Positions 24,541 through 34,149 of a DNA stretch of 35,061 nucleotides are shown here, piece by piece. Position 1 is the stretch's first letter; every line of letters starts with the position of its first letter. The DNA is from an uncultured Brevundimonas sp. (GTDB lineage: Bacteria; Pseudomonadota; Alphaproteobacteria; Caulobacterales; Caulobacteraceae). The notes beneath the pieces were generated by a model that was given only the letters and a program-made list of their open reading frames with translations, did not search any database and was not told the DNA's origin. The stretch is taken from the NCBI RefSeq assembly GCF_937870815.1, contig NZ_CALMZS010000064.1, forward strand, positions 1 through 35,061. Reading direction: 5' to 3'. Made by a program: the position numbers and the translations under genes.

Positions 24541-25413
24541 TCAGGCGCCGGGTCGGGCCCCCTCGCGGCGGCCGAGGAAGGCCAGCCGCTCGAACAGATG
24601 AACGTCCTGCTCATTCTTGAGCAGCGCCCCGTGCAGGGGCGGGATCAGCTTGCCCGGCGCCGTCTCGCGCAGGGCGGCCGGATCGATGTCATCGACCAGC
24701 AGGAGCTTCAGCCAGTCGAGCAGTTCCGAGGTCGACGGCTTCTTCTTCAGGCCGGGCGTCTCGCGGATTTCGTAGAAGGTCTTCAGCGCCTCCGAGACCA
24801 GGCGCGGCTTGATGCCCGGGAAATGCACCTCGACGATGGCCCTCATGGTCTGGTCGTCGGGGAAGCGGATGTAGTGGAAGAAGCAGCGGCGCAGAAAGGC
24901 GTCCGGAAGCTCCTTCTCATTGTTCGAGGTGATGACCACGATGGGCCGGACCGCGGCGCGGATGGTTTCGCCCGTCTCCTGGACGAAGAACTCCATCCGG
25001 TCGAGTTCCTGCAGCAGGTCGTTGGGGAATTCGATGTCGGCCTTGTCGATCTCGTCGATCAGCAGCACCGGCCGCACCGGCGAGGTGAACGCCTCCCACA
25101 GCTTTCCGGGCTTCAGATAGTTGCGCACCTCGTGCACGCGCGCCTCGCCCAGCTGGCTGTCGCGCAGCCGCGACACCGCATCGTATTCGTAGAGGCCGTT
25201 GTGGGCCTTGGTCGTCGACTTGACGTGCCAGGTGATCAGCGGGGCGTCGAGGGCGCGGGCGATCTCATAGGCCAGCACGGTCTTGCCCGTGCCCGGCTCG
25301 CCCTTGATCAGCAGCGGCCGTTCCAGCGCCACGGCGGCGTTGACGGCGATCTTCAGGTCGTCGGTGGCGATATAGTCCGAGGTGCCCTCGAACCGGTCGC
25401 TGTGGCGAGTCAT
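24541..25413 (-). CDS. MoxR-family AAA+ ATPase
   Basis: With ATG 25413 (CGGAG upstream) the protein has 290 residues. It shows Walker A GEPGTGKT (38-45), Walker B PVLLIDEIDKADIEFPNDLL, sensor-1 IVVITSNNEKELPDAFLRR and the family's HVKSTTKAHNGLYEYDAVSR insert. MoxR ATPases usually act as chaperones that insert metal cofactors or assemble complexes with a VWA-domain partner. No VWA gene is visible here; it could lie elsewhere. The gene is divergent from the flagellin gene with about 287 bp between, part of which is the flagellin promoter region. Confidence 0.9.
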   Translation of the reverse strand: MTRHSDRFEGTSDYIATDDLKIAVNAAVALERPLLIKGEPGTGKTVLAYEIARALDAPLITWHVKSTTKAHNGLYEYDAVSRLRDSQLGEARVHEVRNYLKPGKLWEAFTSPVRPVLLIDEIDKADIEFPNDLLQELDRMEFFVQETGETIRAAVRPIVVITSNNEKELPDAFLRRCFFHYIRFPDDQTMRAIVEVHFPGIKPRLVSEALKTFYEIRETPGLKKKPSTSELLDWLKLLLVDDIDPAALRETAPGKLIPPLHGALLKNEQDVHLFERLAFLGRREGARPGA

Positions 25414-25609
25414 GGACGGCTCCGCTGGTGTTCCGACAGGGGTAGCGAAGCCGTCCCGGCTTAACAACGACCGTGTGGGCGCCGTCAGGGCGGCGGACCC
25501 GGAAAGGATCGGCCGGCCCCGCCCCCGGGGGGCGGATAAATCTGCCGGGCGCCGCCGGGCCGACGAGCCGGAATCCTCGTGAAGTCAACGGCCTGTGCGG
25601 CAATGCTTG

Positions 25610-25625
25610 CGGCCCGGTCCTTGCG
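25610..25625 (+). promoter_or_regulatory. Sigma-54 promoter of the flagellin gene
   Basis: CGGCCCGGTCCTTGCG matches the sigma-54 consensus (TGGCACG-N4-TTGC) at nearly every informative base: GGC at -24, CG, correct spacing and TTGC at -12. Transcription would start near 25636, leaving a ~65-base leader that includes the palindrome GAACCGGTTC. Late flagellar genes of Caulobacter use sigma-54, so the fit is good. Confidence 0.7.
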
Positions 25626-25700
25626 TGGGCGGGCCCGAACCAGAACCGGTTCCGCGGCCAGAAGGCCGTTCCCTCACCGACCAGAATGGAAGGACAGCCG

Positions 25701-26531
25701 ATGGTTATGTCGGTCAACACCAACGTGGGCGCGATGATCGCGCTCCAGAACCTGAACGCGACCAACGCCCAGCTGGCGACGACGCAGAACCGGATCAACA
25801 CCGGCAAGTCTGTGGCCACCGCCAAGGACAACGGGGCTATCTGGGCGATCGCCCAGGGCCAACGTGCCGACATCGGGGCGCTGAGCGCGGTGAAACAGTC
25901 TCTCGACCGGGGCATGGCCGCGGTCGATGTGGCGCTGGCGGCGGGCGAGACGGTCTCCGACCTCTTGCTCCAGATGAAGGAGAAGGCCCTGGCGGCGACA
26001 GATGCGTCGCTGAAGACGTCGGCCCGTGCGGCCCTGAACGAGGACTTCAAGGCTCTGCGCGACCAGATCGCCTCGGTCACCGGAAACGCCGAATTCAACG
26101 GGGTCAACCTGCTGAAGGCCGGCGCGACGGGGTTCCAGGCCCTGGCCAATGCGCAGGGCACGGCCACCCTCACGGTTGGCGCCGAGGTTCTGGCTCTGGG
26201 CGGCGCGAATGTGTCGGTCACGGCCACGCAGTCGATCGACACCCTGTCCAAGGCGACGGCTTCGCTGACGGCCGTCTCCAACTCCATCGACGCGGTCTCG
26301 GCCTCGCTCGCGCGGCTGGGCACCAAGTCGAAGGCGCTCTCGACCCATCTGACGTTCGTCGGCAAGCTGTCGGACGCCCTGGAGTCGGGAGTGGGCAATC
26401 TGGTCGACGCCGACCTGGCGAAGGAGAGCGCCAAGCTCCAGGCCCTGCAGACGAAGCAGCAGCTGGGGGTTCAGGCGCTGGGCATCGCCAACCAGACTCC
26501 GCAGCTGGTGCTGTCGCTGTTCCGCAGCTGA
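25701..26531 (+). CDS. Flagellin
   Basis: This 276-residue protein is a typical length for Caulobacter flagellins. The conserved N-terminal D0/D1 helix is MSVNTNVGAMIALQNLNATN followed by NRINTGKSVATAKDNGA. The C-terminal helix is KLQALQTKQQLGVQALGIAN and ends LSLFRS. The central region is short. It is the filament subunit exported by the flagellar type III apparatus. ATG 25701 follows GGAAGGA at a good distance; ATG 25707 (MSVNTN) is also possible. It stands alone, without other flagellar genes beside it, but has its own sigma-54 promoter. A strong hairpin terminates it. Confidence 0.95.
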   Translation: MVMSVNTNVGAMIALQNLNATNAQLATTQNRINTGKSVATAKDNGAIWAIAQGQRADIGALSAVKQSLDRGMAAVDVALAAGETVSDLLLQMKEKALAATDASLKTSARAALNEDFKALRDQIASVTGNAEFNGVNLLKAGATGFQALANAQGTATLTVGAEVLALGGANVSVTATQSIDTLSKATASLTAVSNSIDAVSASLARLGTKSKALSTHLTFVGKLSDALESGVGNLVDADLAKESAKLQALQTKQQLGVQALGIANQTPQLVLSLFRS

Positions 26532-26553
26532 CGGTTTCCCGGTTCTCGCAGGC

Positions 26554-26577
26554 GCCGGAGGGTTCGCCCTCCGGCGT
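26554..26577. terminator. TTCG-tetraloop hairpin between flagellin and exoD
   Basis: A perfect 10-bp stem, CGCCGGAGGG/CCCTCCGGCG, with a TTCG tetraloop lies 22 bp after the flagellin stop and just before the stop of the convergent exoD gene. It has little T-tract but could serve both strands. Confidence 0.65.
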
Positions 26578-26586
26578 CTCGTGCGT

Positions 26587-27270
26587 TCAGCCGCCGAACA
26601 GGCCGCTCAGCCAGGCCCAGGCCTGGGGCAGCAGGCCGTTGGCCCACTCCCACGCCGGCAGCAGATACGGCGACACCCACCGCCATGTCAGCCAGACGAT
26701 CAGGGCCGCCAGGCCGATCAGGCCGACGGCGACCCAGGCGATGACCACGGCCAGGCCGTCGCGCTGCATCAGGCCGAAGCCGAAGGTCGAGATGATCAGC
26801 GCCGGAATCAGGTTTCCGCCCCAGATGGGCAGGACCAGGATGACGGCGAGAAGGACGGTGGCGAGGCCGATCAGCACCTCGGAGACCTCGCTGGTCATGA
26901 TCGACAGCCGCGGCCGCGACAGCCGCTCGACCTTCCTGAGCCGCGGAAGCACCCGCTCCAGTCCGTCCCGGTAGGCCCGCCGCTCGATCCACCGCCGCAG
27001 CGCCCATCTCGGCAGCCAGAGCTGGTCCTGGCGCGTGGCCAGCTGCAGCCCCAGCAGCAGCAGGGGCGCGCCGAGGATGGTGGTCGTCCCCGGGATGATG
27101 CCGATGGCGACGTTCATCAGGCCGAAGATCAGCATCAGCGCGCCGAAACCGCGCTCGCCGAAGGCGTTGACGAGTTCGCCGAGATAGAGCTTCGGCTCGT
27201 CCCGGGCCCCGAGGTCCTCGAGCACCCGCGAGAAGGGTCGGGTGTCGCTCTGATAGTCGTAGTCAGGCAT
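26587..27270 (-). CDS. ExoD family membrane protein (copy 1)
   Basis: This 227-residue protein matches the ExoD family: LGELVNAFGERGFGALMLIF near the start, a GTTTILGAPLLLLGLQLATR segment, EVSEVLIGLATVLLAVILVL, LPIWGGNLIPALIISTFGFG and LMQRDGLAVVIAWV. About five membrane segments can be seen. ExoD was named from rhizobial mutants in exopolysaccharide production, but its biochemical role is unknown. A paralogue with the same order of motifs lies 77 bp upstream on the same strand, indicating a tandem duplication. Confidence 0.87.
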   Translation of the reverse strand: MPDYDYQSDTRPFSRVLEDLGARDEPKLYLGELVNAFGERGFGALMLIFGLMNVAIGIIPGTTTILGAPLLLLGLQLATRQDQLWLPRWALRRWIERRAYRDGLERVLPRLRKVERLSRPRLSIMTSEVSEVLIGLATVLLAVILVLPIWGGNLIPALIISTFGFGLMQRDGLAVVIAWVAVGLIGLAALIVWLTWRWVSPYLLPAWEWANGLLPQAWAWLSGLFGG

Positions 27271-27347
27271 GGGCTGCGGGACTCGTGCGACGGGGCACTT
27301 CGATCTAGGCGTGACCGTGGTGGTTGGCCACTAAACAAACATGCGGC

Positions 27348-27983
27348 TCAGGCGATCCGGCCGATCCATTCCAGGCCGTAGGTGGCGCTGGCGACGATCA
27401 GCCGCCACGCCAGAAACAGCACCGCCCCGGTCGCCCCGGTCAGCAGCCAGCCGACGATGACCGCGAGGCCGTCCCGCTGCATCACGCCCAGGGCGAAGAA
27501 GCCGATCGCCGTCGCCGGCAGCAGGTTGCCGCCCCAGACCGGCAGCACCAGAACGACCGACAGGAAGACGCAGGCGACGCCAATCAGCCCCTGGCCGAGG
27601 GGGCTGGTCAGAAAATGCAGGCGCGGCCGGGACAGGCGTTCGGTGAATTTCAACCCCGACTGGAATCGCCCGCTCAGCCGGCGGAAGGTCGCCCGCCTGA
27701 CCGTGATCCGATCGGCCCAGCGCGGCGTCCACAACTCGTCGCGGCCCCAGGCCAGCTCCATCGACAGCAGCAACAGCGGCGCGCCGGTCAGCGTCGTGCC
27801 CCCCGGCGGCCAGGGCATCATGTTGATCAGGGCGAAGAAGAACATCACCGGCCCGAAGGCGCGCTCGCCGAAGGCCTCGACCACCTCGCCCAGGCACAGC
27901 TTGTCGCCGCGGCGCTGGCCGAGCTTCTCCACCACCTCCGAAAAGGCGCGCGGCCGGCCTGTCGACGTGTGGGTCAGCGTCAT
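27348..27983 (-). CDS. ExoD family membrane protein (copy 2)
   Basis: This 211-residue paralogue of the neighbouring gene has matching blocks: LGEVVEAFGERAFGPVMFFF, PGGTTLTGAPLLLLSMELAW, VLPVWGGNLLPATAIGFFAL and GVMQRDGLAVIVGW. The two differ at most other positions, so the duplication is old. It probably shares a transcript with copy 1. The function is as unknown as for the family. Confidence 0.87.
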   Translation of the reverse strand: MTLTHTSTGRPRAFSEVVEKLGQRRGDKLCLGEVVEAFGERAFGPVMFFFALINMMPWPPGGTTLTGAPLLLLSMELAWGRDELWTPRWADRITVRRATFRRLSGRFQSGLKFTERLSRPRLHFLTSPLGQGLIGVACVFLSVVLVLPVWGGNLLPATAIGFFALGVMQRDGLAVIVGWLLTGATGAVLFLAWRLIVASATYGLEWIGRIA

Positions 27984-28038
27984 GCGCCGAGGCTGGCCGC
28001 CGTCGCCGGCCCGGTCAACCGGTTCGCGCGCCCGACCG

Positions 28039-28221
28039 TCAGTGCTTGACGTGCTCGGGCTTGCCCTTGCGCCGGGTGTGGGCGAACTCCTCGAGCTGTT
28101 TCTCGCTCATCGACAGCATCGATTTCGAGGCGCCCTTGAGCTCGGATTTGGGCGTGTCGCCGCGCTTGGCCGACAGGGCGGCCCCGGCGGCCTTCTGCTG
28201 GGCGGCGGACTTGGCGGGCAT
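28039..28221 (-). CDS. DUF3008 family small protein
   Basis: This 60-residue, very basic protein starts MPAKSAAQQKAAGAALSAKR and has KSMLSMSEKQLEEFAHTRRK, the characteristic DUF3008 pattern. It resembles small stress-associated or nucleic-acid-associated proteins, but no function is established. A GGAG ribosome site is present 7 bases before the ATG. It is divergent from the DUF3617 gene. Confidence 0.85.
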   Translation of the reverse strand: MPAKSAAQQKAAGAALSAKRGDTPKSELKGASKSMLSMSEKQLEEFAHTRRKGKPEHVKH

Positions 28222-28340
28222 GGCGTGTCTCCTCTGATTGCTGGCGAACCGCCGCCGGCCCGTGACGGTTCCCGACGCTGAAGCGCCGTTCTGCGCGACC
28301 GCGGAATATGCTAGGGACGGGTCCTGGGTGGAGGATCGAC

Positions 28341-28859
28341 ATGCGCATCATCACGTTTGCATCGGGACTGGCTGTCCTGGCCCTGGCGGCCTGCGGACCC
28401 GGCGGCGAGGGGACGCCGACGGACACGGCGGCCGGGAAGACGGCGGCGGCCGCGGCTGGAACCGACCTGCCCGCCGGTCCGACACCCGGCCTGTGGCGCG
28501 TGACCACCCGGATGGCCGGCATGCCGGCCGGCATGCAGACCCCGGCGATCGAAACCTGCATCCGCGAGGCGAAGTTCGAGCCGCCCGCCGGGGCCGCGCC
28601 GCAATCCCCCGGCATGACCTGCGACCAGCAGTCGTTCCGTCGCGAGGGCGACGCCATGGTCGGCCACATGGTCTGCACCTCGGCCGACGGCGTGCGCACC
28701 GTCACCGACACCCGCGTCACCGGCGACTACAGCCGCAACTATACGATGTCGGTGAAGAGCACGATGACGCCCGCCCCGGCTCCGTCGATGGCCGAGGTCT
28801 CGATGGTGATGACCGCGGAAAGGCTGGGCGATTGTCCGGCCGAGTCAGCTCCCCAGTAG
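28341..28859 (+). CDS. DUF3617 domain lipoprotein
   Basis: With ATG 28341 (GGAGG six bases upstream) this is a 172-residue exported protein: signal [18 protein letters not shown] with a lipobox ending in Cys18. A DUF3617 domain follows ([51 protein letters not shown]). The conserved cysteines of the family are visible. The function of DUF3617 is unknown. Its 3' end overlaps the convergent isovaleryl-CoA dehydrogenase gene by 15 bp. Confidence 0.88.
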   Translation: MRIITFASGLAVLALAACGPGGEGTPTDTAAGKTAAAAAGTDLPAGPTPGLWRVTTRMAGMPAGMQTPAIETCIREAKFEPPAGAAPQSPGMTCDQQSFRREGDAMVGHMVCTSADGVRTVTDTRVTGDYSRNYTMSVKSTMTPAPAPSMAEVSMVMTAERLGDCPAESAPQ

Positions 28860-30008
28860 CTCCCGCCCGATCAGGAAGCGGCGGATCTCGTTGGTGCCGG
28901 CGCCGATGTCGTACAGTTTGGCGTCGCGAACCAGACGCTCGACCGGCCATTCCTTCGTATAGCCGGCGCCGCCCAGGGCCTGGACGGCCTCAAGGCTGAC
29001 CTTCACGGCGTTCTCGCTGGCCAGCAGGATGGCGCCGGCGGCGTCGTAGCGGGTGGTCTTGCCCTGGTCGCAGGCGCGGGCCACGGCGTAGACATAGGCG
29101 CGGGCGCTGTTCAGGGCCACATACATGTCGGCGACCTTAGCCTGCATCAGCTGGAAGCTGCCGATGGCCTTGCCGAACTGTCTGCGCTCGCGGACATAGG
29201 GCAGGACCACGTCCAGGGCCGCCTGCATGATGCCCAGCGGGCCGCCCGACAGGACCGTGCGCTCATAATCCAGGCCGCTCATCAGCACCCCGGCCCCGCC
29301 GCCGACCGGGCCCATGACATTCTCCTCCGGGACCTCGCAGTCCTCGAACACCAGTTCGGCGGTGTCGGAGCCGCGCATGCCCATCTTGTCCAGCTTCTTG
29401 GAGACGCTGAAGCCCTTCATGCCGCGCTCGATCAGGAAGGCGGTGACGCCGCCGTTGCCCTCGCCGGTGCGGGCATAGACGACCAGGGTGTCGGCCGAGG
29501 GCGCGTTGGTGATCCAGAATTTCGTCCCGTTGAGGACGTAGCGGTCGCCGACCTTCCTCGCCTGGGTCCGCATCGACATGACGTCGGAGCCGGAGCCCGC
29601 CTCGGACATGGCCAGCGAACCGACGTGCTCGCCCGAGATCAGCCCGGGCAGGTATTTGCGCTTCTGCTCCTCGGTGCCCCAGCGGCGGATCTGGTTGACG
29701 CACAGGTTGGAGTGGGCCCCGTAGCTGAGGCCGATCGAGGCCGAGGCGCGCGACACCTCCTCCATGGCCACCACGTGTTCGAGATAGCCGAGGCCGAGGC
29801 CGCCCCATTCCTCTTCCACGGTGACGCCGTGCAGGCCCAGTTCGCCCATCTCGGGCCACAGCTCGCGCCTGAACTGGTTGTTCTCGTCGATCTCGGCCGC
29901 CAGGGGGGCCAGCCGGTCGGTCGCCCAGCGGGCGGTGGTCTCGCGGATCATGTCGGCGTTTTCGCCGAGGCCGAATTCCATCGACTGGGGGGCGTTGGGA
30001 ATGCTCAT
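28845..30008 (-). CDS. ivd: Isovaleryl-CoA dehydrogenase
   Basis: This 387-residue FAD enzyme of leucine breakdown oxidises isovaleryl-CoA to 3-methylcrotonyl-CoA. Family motifs are [37 protein letters not shown] and [20 protein letters not shown], with [20 protein letters not shown] toward the end. The catalytic base is Glu249 in [12 protein letters not shown], the position typical of isovaleryl-CoA and not of medium-chain enzymes. Other leucine-degradation genes are not in the window. Confidence 0.93.
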   Translation of the reverse strand: MSIPNAPQSMEFGLGENADMIRETTARWATDRLAPLAAEIDENNQFRRELWPEMGELGLHGVTVEEEWGGLGLGYLEHVVAMEEVSRASASIGLSYGAHSNLCVNQIRRWGTEEQKRKYLPGLISGEHVGSLAMSEAGSGSDVMSMRTQARKVGDRYVLNGTKFWITNAPSADTLVVYARTGEGNGGVTAFLIERGMKGFSVSKKLDKMGMRGSDTAELVFEDCEVPEENVMGPVGGGAGVLMSGLDYERTVLSGGPLGIMQAALDVVLPYVRERRQFGKAIGSFQLMQAKVADMYVALNSARAYVYAVARACDQGKTTRYDAAGAILLASENAVKVSLEAVQALGGAGYTKEWPVERLVRDAKLYDIGAGTNEIRRFLIGRELLGS

Positions 30009-30045
30009 GGCGGCGGCGTAGCACTGCGCCGCTCGACTGGCAAAG

Positions 30046-31221
<1,176 letters not shown>

Positions 31222-31295
31222 CGGATTGACCCAAATCGAGACGGAAGCGCTCGCTCAACGGGAGAACCAGCAAACCGCGCGCCGGTCCAGCGGGA

Positions 31296-32708
31296 CTACA
31301 GCAGCACGATCGTGGCCAGACCGAGGAAGATCAGGAAGCCGAAGAAGTCCGTCGTCGCCGTCACGAACACGGCCGAGGACACGGCCGGGTCGAATTTCAG
31401 CTTCGACAGCGTCAGCGGCGTCAGCACCCCGACGGTCGCGGCGACCATCAGGTTCAGCACCATGGCCGCGGCGATGACCCCGCCGATACGCCAGTCCCGC
31501 GACCACAGCCCCGCCGCCACGCCGATCAGCGGCGCCAGCACCAGGCCGTTGGCGACCCCGACCGCCAGTTCACGCCAGAAGGTCCGCGGCGCGTTGGAGC
31601 TGTTCAGTTCGCGTGTCGCCAGCGCGCGGACCGTCACGGTCAGCGCCTGGGTGCCCGCATTGCCGCCGATGGCCGAGACGATCGGCATCAGCACGGCCAG
31701 GGCGACGATCTGCTGGATGGTCCCCTCGAACCAGCCGATGACGCTGGCGCCCAGCACGGCGGTGGCCAGGTTGATCGCCAGCCACGGCACGCGGCCGCGC
31801 ACGATCTCGCCGACGTTCGAGCCCCGGTCCTCGTCCGAGACGCCGGCCAGGCGCAGGATGTCCTCGCGGTTCTCCTCCTGGATGATGTTGACGATGTCGT
31901 CGACGGTGATCTGCCCCACCAGCCGCCCGGCCGCGTCGGTGACCGGGGCCGAGATCAGATGGTATTTCTCGAAGATGTAGGCGACCTCTTCCTGGTCCTG
32001 GTCGACGGTGATCTCGTTGACCGGGTCCATGATCTCGGTCAGCGGCGTGGCCCGCGGCGCGCGCAGCAGGCGGCTGATGGCGACGCCGCCGACCGGCTTG
32101 TTCAGCGGATCGACCACATAGACGTCGAAGAACAGTTCCGGCAGGTCGTCGCCCTGGGCCCGGACGTGATCGATGGTGTCGCCGACGTTCCAGAATTGCG
32201 GCGCGGCCATCACCTCGCGCTGCATCAGGCGGCCGGCGGAATCCTCCGCATAGCCCAGAGAGCTCTCGATGGCGGCGCGCTCGACGTCGGGCATGGCCGC
32301 CAGGACGCGTTCGCGCTGGTCGTCCTCCAGGTCCTCGACCACGGCGGCGGCGTCGTCGGAATCGAGTTCCTGCAGCGCCTCGGCCAGGATCAGGTGCGGC
32401 ACCCGCTCCAGCACCTCCTCGCGGATGCCGTCGTCGAGTTCCGGCAGGGTGTCGGCCAGCAGGTCCGGCGGGAGCCACAGCACCACCACCGCGCGATGCT
32501 CGGCGGTCAGGAAGCCCATCAGGTCGGCGACGTCGGCCGGGTGCAGGTCCTCGAGCAGCGAGCGCAGCCTCAGCCCGTCGCCGGCGTCGGAGGCGTCGAC
32601 CACCTTCTCGACGAAGCCGGGCGTCAGGACATAGTCCTCGTCCAGCGCCACATGTTCGATTTCATCGACGGGAGGACCAGACAGGGGGGCGGTTGCGGTG
32701 TTGCTCAC
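31296..32708 (-). CDS. mgtE: Magnesium transporter MgtE
   Basis: The protein has 470 residues. The N-terminal helical domain covers about 30-140 (LLEDLHPADVADLMGFLTAE; LQELDSDDAAAVVEDLEDDQ) and is followed by two CBS domains (RLMQREVMAAPQF; VDQDQEEVAYIFEKYHLISA). A five-helix membrane domain follows (PWLAINLATAVLGASVIGWF; MPIVSAIGGNAGTQALTVTV) with the signature GGNAGTQ. The cytoplasmic part senses Mg2+ and gates the channel. The start is taken as GTG 32708 with AGGGGG six bases upstream; an in-frame TTG at 32729 has no better site. It lies downstream of tRNA-Leu on the same strand. Confidence 0.93.
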   Translation of the reverse strand: MSNTATAPLSGPPVDEIEHVALDEDYVLTPGFVEKVVDASDAGDGLRLRSLLEDLHPADVADLMGFLTAEHRAVVVLWLPPDLLADTLPELDDGIREEVLERVPHLILAEALQELDSDDAAAVVEDLEDDQRERVLAAMPDVERAAIESSLGYAEDSAGRLMQREVMAAPQFWNVGDTIDHVRAQGDDLPELFFDVYVVDPLNKPVGGVAISRLLRAPRATPLTEIMDPVNEITVDQDQEEVAYIFEKYHLISAPVTDAAGRLVGQITVDDIVNIIQEENREDILRLAGVSDEDRGSNVGEIVRGRVPWLAINLATAVLGASVIGWFEGTIQQIVALAVLMPIVSAIGGNAGTQALTVTVRALATRELNSSNAPRTFWRELAVGVANGLVLAPLIGVAAGLWSRDWRIGGVIAAAMVLNLMVAATVGVLTPLTLSKLKFDPAVSSAVFVTATTDFFGFLIFLGLATIVLL

Positions 32709-32764
32709 GCTTGGCCCCCTGTCTGTCAATCAGCGTAAGCCGATGTTTTTCCTAATTATTTCGA

Positions 32765-32851
32765 TGGTGCGGTCGAGAAGACTCGAACTTCCACTCCGGT
32801 TAGGGAACAGCGACCTCAACGCTGCGCGTCTACCAATTCCGCCACGACCGC
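32765..32851 (-). tRNA. tRNA-Leu(GAG)
   Basis: The 87-nt gene has acceptor GCGGTCG/CGACCGC, discriminator A and encoded CCA (32765-32767). The anticodon stem CAGCG/CGCTG encloses TTGAGGT, giving anticodon GAG for CUC/CUU leucine codons. A class II variable arm and the T-loop GTTCGAGTC are present. Confidence 0.95.
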
Positions 32852-32912
32852 TCGCATCGGAGGGGGGCTGATAGCGGACGGAAGCGCGGATGGGAAGAGG
32901 GCTGGCAAGGGA

Positions 32913-33047
32913 TTAGGCAGTAGGCAGGAAGTTCAGATAGGCGGGCTTGGTCGACCGGCCGTAACCCTCCGCAATGTTCGCGGCTATCGAGGCGGCGGCT
33001 CTCCGGCTCTGCGACGTCAGGCTGAAGAGCTCGTCGCGGGGGTAGGC
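32913..33047 (-). pseudogene. Fragment of a four-helix-bundle (23S rRNA intervening-sequence type) protein gene
   Basis: Translated on the minus strand, the segment reads AYPRDELFSLTSQSRRAAAS then IAANIAEGYGRSTKPAYLNF and stops at TAA 32913. This matches the central conserved block of the TIGR02436 / S23-type four-helix-bundle family (typically PRDELYxLTSQxRRAAxSIxANIAEGxGR). The N-terminal helix and the last helix are absent, and no start codon is suitable, so it is a remnant of about 44 codons. It is flanked on both sides by 7-bp repeats in inverted orientation. Confidence 0.75.
32914..32928. repeat. 7-bp repeats TAGGCAG x2 (left flank of the fragment)
   Basis: TAGGCAGTAGGCAGG marks one edge of the four-helix-bundle remnant and overlaps its stop codon. 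It is inverted relative to the right-hand array at 33041-33075. Confidence 0.7.
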
Positions 33048-33075
33048 TGCCTACCGCCTACCGCCTACCGCCTGC
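33041..33075. repeat. 7-bp repeats CCTACCG x3 with palindrome (right flank)
   Basis: The palindrome GGTAGGC-T-GCCTACC (33041-33055) runs into three tandem copies of CCTACCG (33050-33070) and ends CCTGC. Reverse-complemented, the units read CGGTAGG, close to the TAGGCAG units on the other side, so the two arrays face each other. Confidence 0.75.
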
Positions 33076-33084
33076 GCCCTTGCC

Positions 33085-33381
33085 TCAGGCCGCCCCGGCC
33101 ATGAAGTCGTAGACGTCCGCCGCGCGGGTCACGGTGATGGCGATGCGGTCCTCGCGGATCTCGATCTCGCCGCGCGCCACCGGATGGTTGTTGGCGAGGA
33201 TCCAGACCTCGTCGGTCTCGGAGGCGTCGAGCGGGATCACCGCCCCGCGGCCCATCCGCAGCAGCTGGCTCATCGGCAGAACAGAGCGTCCCAGCACGAC
33301 CGAAATCTCTACGTCTACGGCTTCGATCTGGCTCACTGGGTACTCTGACTCTGACTGGGACTGGACGGGCGGTTCTTGCAT
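33085..33381 (-). CDS. fliN: FliN-like flagellar motor switch protein
   Basis: With ATG 33381 (GGGAG upstream) this is a 98-residue protein. The C-terminal ~75 residues match the FliN/FliM C-terminal (SpoA) domain: [40 protein letters not shown] and [20 protein letters not shown]. FliN forms the bottom of the C-ring that switches rotation. The short acidic N-terminal extension (QSQSESE) is not conserved. A GTG at 33399 is an alternative start without a good ribosome site. No other flagellar genes adjoin, and it is head to head with lipB. Confidence 0.87.
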   Translation of the reverse strand: MQEPPVQSQSESEYPVSQIEAVDVEISVVLGRSVLPMSQLLRMGRGAVIPLDASETDEVWILANNHPVARGEIEIREDRIAITVTRAADVYDFMAGAA

Positions 33382-33411
33382 GGCGCTCCCGATCCCCACA
33401 TTGAGGGCGAC

Positions 33412-34149
33412 ATGCTTTCCCAGTCCTTAAGCCCGGCCGTATCGAAACTGCTCCGCGAGGACGGCGCGCCGGCCGAGTGGGCGGTGTCGCCCGGGCTGGT
33501 CGACTACCCGTTCGCGGTCGCGGCCATGGAGGCGCGGGCGGCGGCCATCGCGGCCGGCGAGGCGCCCGAACTGGTCTGGCTGCTGGAGCATCCGCCGCTC
33601 TATACGGCGGGGGTCTCGTCGAGGGACGCCGATCTGCTCGACGCGGGCCGCTTCCCGGTCCACCGCAGCGGCCGCGGCGGCCAGTTCACCTATCACGGCC
33701 CCGGTCAGCGGGTCGCCTATGTGATGCTCGACCTGAACCGGCGCGGCCGGGACGTGCGCGCCTTCGTGCGCGGCCTCGAGCAGTGGCTCATCGGGGCGCT
33801 GGGCGAGTTCGGCGTCCCGGCCGGGGTGCGCGAGGGCCGCGTCGGCGTCTGGGTCGAGCGCCGGATTCCAGGAGATGGGGGGCCGGGCTGGTCCCGCGAG
33901 GACAAGATCGCCGCCATCGGCGTCAAGGTCCGCAAATGGGTCAGCTTCCACGGCGTCAGCCTCAATGTGGAGCCGGACCTGACCCACTTCACCGGCATCG
34001 TCCCCTGCGGCATCGCCGAACACGGCGTCACCAGCCTGGTCGACCTCGGCGTCCCCGCGACGCTGGACGAGGCCGACGCGGCGCTGCGGATCAGCTTCCG
34101 GCGGGTGTTCGGCGAAAGTAGGGACACGCACCACTTTCCTGGAAAGTAG
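33412..34149 (+). CDS. lipB: Lipoyl(octanoyl) transferase LipB with repeat-derived C terminus
   Basis: The 245-residue enzyme moves octanoate from acyl carrier protein to lipoyl domains. Visible motifs are [31 protein letters not shown], catalytic Lys172 in [14 protein letters not shown] and catalytic Cys199 in [15 protein letters not shown], so the active site is complete. The last 11 residues ([11 protein letters not shown]) and the TAG stop come from two tandem 25-bp REP-like units at 34114-34166, so the original stop appears to have been replaced. The ATG at 33412 has GAGGG four bases before it. The family core ends about residue 234 (SFRRVFG). Confidence 0.93.
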   Translation: MLSQSLSPAVSKLLREDGAPAEWAVSPGLVDYPFAVAAMEARAAAIAAGEAPELVWLLEHPPLYTAGVSSRDADLLDAGRFPVHRSGRGGQFTYHGPGQRVAYVMLDLNRRGRDVRAFVRGLEQWLIGALGEFGVPAGVREGRVGVWVERRIPGDGGPGWSREDKIAAIGVKVRKWVSFHGVSLNVEPDLTHFTGIVPCGIAEHGVTSLVDLGVPATLDEADAALRISFRRVFGESRDTHHFPGK

